The notes beneath the pieces were generated by a model that saw only the letters and a list, made by a program, of their open reading frames with translations, was not told where the DNA came from and ran no database searches. The position numbers were made by a program, and so were the translations under genes. Source: Spiroplasma monobiae MQ-1 (GTDB lineage: Bacteria > Bacillota_I > Bacilli_A > Mycoplasmatales > Mycoplasmataceae). Taken from it: DNA of 64,000 nucleotides. Location of the stretch: assembly GCF_002865545.1 (NCBI RefSeq), contig NZ_CP025543.1, forward strand, positions 124,001-188,000. The letters run 5' to 3'. This document shows positions 56,784 to 64,000 of this stretch, piece by piece. Within the stretch, counting starts at the first letter, position 1; every line of letters begins with the position of its first letter.

Positions 56784-58370
56784 ATGAAAACTAAAAAACC
56801 AGTAGTATTAGCTATATTAGATGGTTGAGGATTAGCAGAACCAGGAAAAGGTAATGCAGTTCTTGAAGCAAATATGGAATTTGTGGAAAGTCTTAAAAAA
56901 GAATATCCTTGAGCTCCTTCACACGCAAGTGGAGAATGAGTTGGATTACCTGAAGGACAAATGGGAAACTCAGAAGTCGGTCACATCCACTTAGGGGCAG
57001 GAAGAATTAAATATGAATCATTATCATTAATCAACAAAGCAATTTCTGATAATAAATTTGATTCAAATGAAGAAATTCAAAAAGCAATTAAAAATTCATT
57101 AGATAAAAATAGTGCATTCCACATTATGGGATTATTCTCAGATGGTGGTGTTCACTCTCATATGAAACATATGTTTGCAACATACGAAGCAGCAGCTAAA
57201 GCTGGTGTTAAAGAAATTTACTTACATTTATTTACAGATGGAAGAGATACAAAACCAACTGTTGCATTAAATTATTTAAAAGAATTAAATGAACTATTTG
57301 CTAAATACGGTGTTGGTCAAGTAGGATCAATTTCAGGAAGATTCTTTTCAATGGATAGAGACAAAAGAATGGAAAGAGTTGCTGATGGATATAAATCAAT
57401 GGTTGATAGAAACTGTGAAAATTCATTTACAGATCCAGCAACTTACATACAAGCTCAATACGACTTAGGAAAAGATGATGAAGGTATATTACCTGCATAC
57501 AATTCAAGTTGTGAAAATGGTTACATTAAGGAAAATGATACAGTAGTATTTGCAAACTTTAGACCAGATAGAGCAATCCAAATGGCAAGCACATTTACAA
57601 ACAATGATTATGCTGCTTGAAGTGATTCGTCATTTGATGGATTAACATTCTTAGGGGATAAAATTTACTTCCTATGTATGATGGAATACTCAGATTCAGT
57701 TAAATCAAAAAACATTGCTTTTAAAGCTATTGAGGTTGTAAATGGTTTGGGTGAATGATTGAGCAAAAAAGGTTACAAACAATTGAGAATTGCTGAAACT
57801 GAAAAAATTGCTCACGTTACTTTCTTCTTTGATGGAGGAAAAGACTACTTCAAAAATGGTCTAGCAACTCCTGAAGAAATTAAACTTGATGGAGCAGCAA
57901 TTGATTTAATTGCTTCGCCAAAAGTTGCAACTTATGACTTAAAACCAGAAATGTCAGCTGTAGAAATTACAGATAAACTAGTTGAAAGAATAAATTCAGA
58001 AGAATTTGATTTAATAGTTTTAAACTATGCTAACTGTGACATGGTTGGACACACTGGTGTATTAGATGCTGCAATTCAAGGTGTAAAAACTTTAGATGCA
58101 CAACTAAAAAGAGTTTATGAAGCTTGTGAAGAACATGGAGCCACAATGATTATTACAGCAGACCACGGTAATGCTGAAGTTATGATTGATGCAGAAGGTG
58201 GGCCAAACAAGAAACATACAAGTCAACCAGTACCAATTATTATTACTGATAAATCAATTAAAATAAGATCAAAAGATGCTGCAATCGCTGATGTGGCACC
58301 AACAATTTGTGAAATTTTAGGAGTAGAAATTCCAGAAGAAATGACACAACCTTCATTAATTGAAAAATAA
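56784..58370 (+). CDS. gpmI: Phosphoglycerate mutase, 2,3-bisphosphoglycerate-independent
   Basis: The Mn2+-dependent mutase of glycolysis is 528 residues, slightly longer than the usual 510. The metal-site motif AILDGWGL and the phosphorylated-Ser motif MGNSEVGH near residue 62 are present, as are LFTDGRDTKP near 150, SGRFFSMDRD near 190, and ITADHGNAEVM near 460. Several TGA codons encode Trp. TTAGGAG lies upstream of ATG 56784. It closes the tpiA operon. Confidence 0.96.
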
Positions 58371-58373
58371 AAT

Positions 58374-58409
58374 AAAAATACCTTCTAAATATTAGAAGGT
58401 ATTTTTTTT
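58374..58409. terminator. Bidirectional terminator after gpmI
   Basis: AATACCTTCTAA (58377-58388) pairs with TTAGAAGGTATT across a tiny loop and is followed by eight T. The minus-strand gene's stop codon lies inside the stem. Confidence 0.85.
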
Positions 58410-59584
58410 CTATTATATTTATTTTCTAAAATAATAGGAATTGCCATTAGTAGTGATATTGCATAAATTTGTAAAATGAATAGTCCAGAGAAAATTGAAG
58501 AAAGAAATTCCATTGTTGGATTTTCATATTTACCTCTAATCTTTAAAATTGTATAAATTATTGTCATGATGTTTGAGATCAACACAATTAAATATAATAA
58601 AGGATATACAAAATAATATAAAACTGGAATTTTCTCTTTAAAGTCATAGTTATCAAAAATAGTTAATTTTCAAATAGCTAAAGATATTAAAAGAAAACTT
58701 ATAATAATTTTCATTATAGAAAACACAATTTCACACTTAGATAATTTAAATTGAATTTTCTTAATTTCTTTTTTATTCTCTTTAATAAATAAATTATTTA
58801 CTCAAATCATCAAATACTGACAAGCTGTAATCAATAATAAACAACCAATAGAACCAAGTATCAATAACTCTAACCCATTTTTTTCCACCAAAGGATTAAA
58901 GAAAAAGTATGGTGTTGAAAGTTCACCTATTCCAAGATTTCTAACTCATTGATAGTCGTTATCTATAAGCCATTGTAATTCTTTTTCAGGAATATTTTCT
59001 AGGTAATGATCTGCTCCAATGCTTTTCATTATTAAAAATCTTATCATTACAAAAAATAAATAAAATAATGGATATATTCAACCTATCAGTAAATCTCTTT
59101 TATATCAATTTTTTATATCAATCTTTTCTTTTTTAACAGCAATTATATAATAACTAATTGCGATAATGTAAGTTACAAGGTGCGTGGTGACTGTGATAAA
59201 TCATTTCATAAAACTATCATAAACATTCGCATAAGAAACTAATGGATTAGTTTCTATATCTTGATTTGATAATGTAGCTGATAGTGCCGATCAAAATAAA
59301 GTCATTGTAAGAGTAAAATAAGCTAAAAAATTAATTCAAGCTACTTTACCTGGCTTTCAAATTCCTCACTTACCATCCAATGCCACAAATAGAAAAAATA
59401 TAATAAACATTCAATTAGTTTGGGTTGTTCAAAAAGACATATCTGCAAATATTTTATCCACAGCACCAAAAACATGGTATCTTGGTGCTGGATTCAATTG
59501 AGCCATAGTTGCAGATAGAGCTAAAAAACCCAAAAAATAAATAAAAAATAAATATCAAACTATTATTTTCAACTTTTTATTCAT
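58385..59584 (-). CDS. Multi-pass membrane protein, possibly DUF1600-like
   Basis: I do not recognise a clear family. The 399-residue protein has about eight hydrophobic segments, with polar loops rich in Trp, Tyr and Asn. About ten TGA-Trp codons fragment it under the standard code. Mycoplasmas carry families of this shape (for example DUF1600), but I cannot confirm membership. Its start (59582-59584) lies 65 bases after the stop of the reductase gene, in the same direction, so co-transcription is possible. Confidence 0.72.
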
Positions 59585-59649
59585 ATTGACCCCTTAATTT
59601 AAATTTATTTTATTATCAATTAAATAAAGAAAAAAAGCAATTAATATGA

Positions 59650-60630
59650 TTACCAACCGTTATTAACTACTTTTCTATCTTTTATTATTTTTTCAATATT
59701 AACAACTGCTTGCATTGATTCATAAACACTTGAAACTAAGTTTCTAATTTTTGTATCATAAACACAACAATCTCCAGCTGCAAATATACCTTTTACAGAA
59801 GTTTCCATTTTGCTATCCACTTCAAATCTATTTAATTTGTTTATTTTCAAATCTAAGTTTTCAAATTTTTCTTTTTCTATTGTTGATCCGAACTGAACAA
59901 TTACTGAGTCAAATTCTAACTCCAATTCCTCATTTGATTCCACGCCCACAATTTTTAATTTTTTGGCTAATTCTCCATCTTCTTGAGTTATTTCAACAAA
60001 GTTATAACAAGTTAAAAAATTAGCATTATTATTTTTTGCTTCTTCTATGCTTGCTGGTTTTGCTCTAAACTCTTCTCTTCTATGAATTATAGAAACAGAT
60101 TTTGCAATTCCATTTAATTCATTTGCTCAATCAAGTGATGAATCCCCGCCACCAAATATCAATACATTTTGGTCTTTAAATGCTTTTATGTTTGTTACTG
60201 AATAAAATATATTTTCATATAATTTATCAACTAATTGAATCGGTTTAAAAATACCCATTCCGTCTGTAAACAATATTCTTTTGTATTGTTGTATTTTTTT
60301 ATTTGAAAATTTAACTTCAAATCAATTTATATCATTTTCATTTTCTGGCTTTATTATTTTTATACCGGTCACATAAGTATTATATGAAACTAAAATATCA
60401 TCAGTTTCTTTTTTGATAGATTCATACATCATATCCATTGCTTCTTGTCCTTGTATTTTGGAAATTGCAGGAAAATTATATATATATTTTTCTGGATAAT
60501 AAGTTGTAACTTGACCACCATATGTTTCTCTAGATTCAACAACATCACCATTTAATTTTAAATCTGCTGCCATTTTTCAAGCATATAAACCAGCTGCCCC
60601 ACATCCAATAATCAAAATATCTTTAACCAT
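59650..60630 (-). CDS. Thioredoxin-reductase-like ferredoxin/flavodoxin-NADP+ reductase
   Basis: The 326-residue FAD/NADPH flavoprotein has the FAD loop IIGCGAAGLYAW at the N-terminus, an NADPH loop FGGGDSSLDWA near residue 157, HRREEFRA near 182 and the second FAD motif GIFAAGDCC near 280. The CxxC disulfide expected near residue 140 in thioredoxin reductase is missing (SVTNIKAF there), which matches the YumC-type ferredoxin-NADP reductases. A GGAGGC ribosome site precedes the ATG, and a minus-strand TATAAT box lies at 60657-60662. The electron partner is unknown. Confidence 0.82.
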
Positions 60631-60696
60631 AATTGCCTCCAAAATAATGCAAAATCATTATATCATATATACATAAGTGAAAAGGGGTAATGCCAG

Positions 60697-61113
60697 ATGA
60701 GATTTGAAATTTCTAATATAGAAGAATTAGATATAATAAGTGAGCATTTAATAAACTATTTAAAAGGTAATGTTTGTTTAATTCTTGATGGACAAATGGG
60801 TGCTGGGAAAACTACTTTTACAAAGAACTTATTGAAAAAAGTTGGTGTTAAAGAAATTGTCACTTCTCCAACTTTTAACATTATGAATCAATACAAATTA
60901 CACGACCTAAATATTAATCACATTGATGCCTATAGATTAACAAACGAAGAAGATGAACAAATGTATTTAGAACAAATGATAGATTCATTTAATATTGTTG
61001 AATGAAGTAAAAACTTGGCCATAAAATATGAAAATTACTTTAAAGTTATAAAATTAAAAATTGAAGTAATTGATGAAAATATAAGAGTTTTTAATTTAGA
61101 AGGAGTTAACTAA
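60697..61113 (+). CDS. tsaE: tRNA threonylcarbamoyladenosine biosynthesis ATPase TsaE
   Basis: TsaE is the ATPase of the TsaBDE complex that makes t6A at position 37 of ANN-reading tRNAs. The 138-residue protein has Walker A GQMGAGKTTFTK near residue 32, the switch TSPTFNIMN and the HIDAYRL motif near 82. TGA 61003 is Trp. An overlapping ATG at 60690 is in another frame. ATG 60697 has AAAGGGG upstream. tsaB follows after 1 base. Confidence 0.92.
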
Positions 61114-61114
61114 A

Positions 61115-61681
61115 ATGAATTTATTTTTAGACACAAGCAATAATAAGTTAATATTGATTTTAGAAAATAACAATGAAATAGTGGACAGTCTATTTTTAGA
61201 CAACCAACTAAGAATAAGTGATATAGCTCTAGATGAATTACAAAAGTTTTTAAGCAAAAACAATATAACTATCCATGAAGTAGAAAATCTTTATGCAACA
61301 AAAGGACCTGGTAGCTATACAGGGGTCAGGGTTGCAATAACAATAATAAAAACATTGAAAACTATAAATAATAGTTTTAAAGTTTATTTGATTTCTTCAT
61401 TGGCATTCCAATCTTCAAATAAAAAAGCAATAAGTATACTCGATGCAAAAGGTGGAAAAATTTATTTAGGAATATATAAAAAAGGACAAAATATAATTGA
61501 AGATCAATTGATACCTTCGGAATATTTGGTGGATTTTCAAAATCAATTTTTTGATCACGAACTGATTAAGGATTATAGTGAAGTTGATTTTGAAAATGCA
61601 TATTTAAATAATAAGAATAATTTTAAAGAAGTTACAAAAATTGAAGACATCAAACCATTGTATATAAAGCATTTTATTTAA
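61115..61681 (+). CDS. tsaB: tRNA threonylcarbamoyladenosine biosynthesis protein TsaB
   Basis: This non-catalytic ASKHA-fold partner of TsaD and TsaE has 188 residues, with the N-terminal FLDTSNNKLILIL strand and the KGPGSYTGVRVAITIIKTL motif near residue 66. It is shorter than many TsaB proteins (about 220), as usual in mollicutes. AAGGAG lies in the end of tsaE. TsaD is not in the window. Confidence 0.9.
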   Translation: MNLFLDTSNNKLILILENNNEIVDSLFLDNQLRISDIALDELQKFLSKNNITIHEVENLYATKGPGSYTGVRVAITIIKTLKTINNSFKVYLISSLAFQSSNKKAISILDAKGGKIYLGIYKKGQNIIEDQLIPSEYLVDFQNQFFDHELIKDYSEVDFENAYLNNKNNFKEVTKIEDIKPLYIKHFI

Positions 61682-61696
61682 GAAAGAGGTTTATGA

Positions 61697-62167
61697 ATGA
61701 AAAATAATCTACAAGCAGGTAATCTGCCAACGTGAGCTTTAATATTATTAATAATATTATTCATATTAGGTTTGCTAGCTTCAATTTGGGGTATTGCTTC
61801 TGCTTTTGGTTTGAACAAAAATAAAATCAATTCAGATGATAAAGTCTTTAAAGGTAAAGAAATAATAAATTTTAAATCCGGATTTAAAAACAATCATGGA
61901 ATATTTGCTCTTACGTTTTTGAATTATGATAAAAATGATTTTTTTATTCCAATCTTTATCTTTGAAACAAAGGACTTTTTAATGACTAGAGATGCTATTT
62001 TAAAAGAAATAGAAATGGAAGAAAAACAAATTATATTTGACTATATGAAAAACAAGGGATTGTCTTTAAAAGATGTTGCGTTTGTACAATTGGAAGATGA
62101 ATTAAATGGGAGATTAGAATTTTGAATAAAAGAAACAAACTCTGATAGCAAGGGTTTTAATAGATAA
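61697..62167 (+). CDS. Hypothetical protein with one N-terminal membrane segment
   Basis: I do not recognise this 156-residue protein. Residues 12-40 are a single hydrophobic segment (WALILLIILFILGLLASIWG), after which a soluble Lys-rich domain follows, probably cytoplasmic or surface-exposed. Two TGA codons encode Trp. GAAAGAGG precedes ATG 61697. It follows tsaB after 15 bases. Confidence 0.75.
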
Positions 62168-62207
62168 AGTCAAAGTAAGGCTTTTTTTTGGAAAATTCTC
62201 CACAAAT

Positions 62208-62238
62208 TTGACAAAAAAAAAAAAAAAAGGACTATAAT
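62208..62238 (+). promoter_or_regulatory. Promoter with A16 spacer before a PTS operon
   Basis: A consensus TTGACA (62208-62213) and a consensus TATAAT (62233-62238) are separated by 19 bases, of which 15 belong to a 16-base A-run (62213-62228). The spacer is 2 longer than optimal. Loss of A residues would strengthen it. This layout matches phase-variable mollicute promoters. Confidence 0.75.
62213..62228 (+). repeat. Poly-A tract in promoter spacer
   Basis: A homopolymer of 16 A sits in the spacer. Such tracts slip during replication. Confidence 0.8.
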
Positions 62239-62258
62239 AAAGGTGTGGAGGACGTTAT

Positions 62259-62492
62259 ATGGAACAAAATCAAATAATTGGATTGTCATTAATTTTAATA
62301 GGGTTATTGATAATGACTGTCTTTACTTGATTAATTTTTCGTTTAAAGAATGGATCAAAAAAAGAAATAAATTTTAAAGCAAACAATCAAGAAAGCCAAA
62401 GTATATGACAATTTACTAAAAAGAATTTTCCTGTATTTTTGGCGTTGTTTGGTTTGATAATGTCTGTAACTGGATTGATGATGATGTTCTAG
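62259..62492 (+). CDS. Small membrane protein of 77 residues
   Basis: I do not recognise this protein. Two hydrophobic segments (about residues 7-27 and 57-76) flank a charged loop. Two TGA codons encode Trp. A GTGGAGGA ribosome site is strong. It is the first gene after the A16 promoter and lies 33 bases before the PTS gene, so it probably shares its switching. Confidence 0.7.
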
Positions 62493-62525
62493 TGTCTTCA
62501 CAACTAGAAAGAGAGAATAGAGTTT

Positions 62526-64000
62526 ATGAAAAATATTTCTTCAAAAACTGGAGAAAAGAAAGAAAATCAATTTATAAGCTATATGAAGAGGATGGGTCAT
62601 GGAATAATGCCCACCCTTTCAAAACTAAGTAAAGCATTCTTATTACCTATTGCTTTGCTTCCTATTGCTGGTGTATTCTTGGGTGTTGGTTCAGCTATTG
62701 CTACCAACTCTGCAGATGCAAGTTTTGGGTTTTACTTTGGTAGTGTTTTAAACAAAATGGGTGATGTCTGTTTTGGTAACTTACCTGTATTATTTTGTAT
62801 ATCTGTTGCATTAGCGTATACAAAAGATTCTGGAATTGCAGCATTAACTGCTGTTGTTGGATTCTTGGTTATGAATGGTATGCAAGCTGCTTTATTACAT
62901 ACAACAAGCGTTGATCAAAGTACTGTTTGAGTACAATATTTGGGTCAAAACGATGAATTAAAATGAGCACAACTTTATACACAAAAAGGAGATAACTGAG
63001 TTATTGATTGGAATTCGCTTGGATTTAATTTACAAGATATAACACAATATGTTAGTGCTTCTAGTGAACAAGCGATATTGAGTGGAGATTTTATTTCTAT
63101 TAATTCAAATTTAGAATTAATAGATGCTGCTGGTAGTGTTAAATATTCATTATTATGAATTAATAATATTCCTAATGGATTAATTACTTCAAATATTGGT
63201 GTTAACTCACTAAACACAGGGGTTTTTGCTGCTATATTTGTCGGAGCAATTGCAGCCAAATGTTACAATAAGTTTCATGACACACAGTTGCCTTCAGCAA
63301 TTAGTTTCTTTTCAGGAACAAAACTTGTTCCAATTGTAACTTTTGTTGCGGTTATACCTTTATCATTTATATTTATGTTTTTGTGACCGTACATTGGTAT
63401 TGGTCTTGCTGCATTCGGTAGGGTATCAGGTGAACTACCTGGAGGTTTAGATTCATTTATTTATGAAATTGCAGAACGTTCATTGGTTCCTTTTGGGTTG
63501 CATCACGTTTTCTATGCACCATTATGATGAACTAATGCTGGAGGATCAATAGCAGAGGCTTTCACTGGAGCAAATGATGCACAAAAAGAAGCTTTTGTTG
63601 CGGTTTGAATGTCTAATCACCAAGATATGTTTGGTGTTGTTGGTGTTAGTGAATCGGTTCATTGAACAGTTAACTTTGCTGCAATTCAGACATATATAAG
63701 TACTCAAAGAGTTGATTTATGACAATCAATGGGAGATCAAACAATGGCTTATTCAGTTATTGCGAACTCAAACATACTTAACTTTACAGACTTAGAAAAA
63801 TTAGGTCTAAATATAGGAAGATTCCAATCTGGTAAATTTGGATTCATGTTAATAGGATTGCCTATGGCAGGACTTGCAATGTGATTGAATGTACCTAAAG
63901 AAAATAGAAAATCAGTTATGGGTATTTACTTCTCAGCTGCATTTACTTGTTTCTTGACAGGTATCACAGAACCAATTGAATATACATTCTTATTCTTAGC
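62526..64000 (+). CDS. ptsG: PTS permease, glucose-type EIIC (partial)
   Basis: This sugar-specific phosphotransferase permease runs off the window. The first 491 codons show the EIIC domain: [27 protein letters not shown] near residue 37, repeated membrane segments, the [18 protein letters not shown] motif near 318, and [14 protein letters not shown] at the edge. A long extracellular-like insert around residues 135-225 is present. These features fit glucose or N-acetylglucosamine EIIC; an EIIB or EIIA domain could follow beyond 64000. TGA codons encode Trp. AAAGAGAG precedes ATG 62526. Confidence 0.88.

Overview
The window is AT-rich DNA from a wall-less bacterium (class Mollicutes) that reads UGA as tryptophan. 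Dozens of in-frame TGA codons fall where conserved families carry Trp (for example the thioredoxin active site WCGPC at about 24360). The gene set points to the Spiroplasma/Entomoplasma/Mesoplasma branch or its Mycoplasma mycoides relatives: nox-lplA-pdhABCD-pta-ackA, a fused potCD, tRNA clusters and many transporters. I cannot name the species from sequence alone. All coordinates below treat TGA as Trp.

Layout. 1-3240: end of ligA, then gatCAB (Glu/Asp-tRNA amidotransferase). 3264-5696: divergent K+ uptake genes (TrkA/KtrA-like and TrkH/KtrB-like). 5840-8593: a Ca2+-type P-type ATPase broken by an in-frame TAA. 8672-10492: an ABC exporter. 10756-20496: an energy block of NADH oxidase, lipoate ligase, the pyruvate dehydrogenase complex, phosphotransacetylase and acetate kinase, which together turn pyruvate into acetate and ATP. 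20622-21640: six tRNAs around one small membrane protein. 21769-23323: a leader ORF, an intrinsic terminator and a uracil permease. 23424-25417: two HAD hydrolases flanking thioredoxin. 25502-30895: a leader ORF and the polyamine transporter potA-potB-potCD. 30991-32288: eleven tRNAs. 32376-35204: a leader ORF and an MgtA-type ATPase. 35306-37723: leuS.

37815-47457 is the most unusual block. It is five tightly packed genes encoding a 1286-residue UPF1/DNA2-like SF1 helicase, two proteins I do not recognise, a ClpB-like AAA+ ATPase with a degenerate first half, and a NrdG-like radical-SAM protein. A micro-ORF and a large membrane protein (ECF S-component-like plus MFS-like) follow it. 49363-51813: folD and fhs (one-carbon metabolism). 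51928-55108: an unknown protein, nagB, and a lipoprotein resembling clan GH-J fructosidases. 55202-58370: tpiA, a HAD phosphatase and gpmI. 58385-60630 (minus strand): a membrane protein and a ferredoxin/flavodoxin-NADP reductase. 60697-62167: tsaE, tsaB and a membrane-anchored protein. 62208-64000: a promoter with an A16 spacer, a small membrane protein and the start of a glucose-type PTS permease.

Three themes deserve follow-up. (1) Four short ORFs with good ribosome binding sites sit directly before four separate transporter genes. At three of them the leader's end overlaps a hairpin that could be a terminator or could hide the next ribosome binding site, which suggests leader-peptide control of import. 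(2) The helicase/AAA+/radical-SAM operon looks like a multi-protein machine of unknown purpose. (3) The poly-A promoter before the PTS gene has the layout of a phase-variable mollicute promoter.
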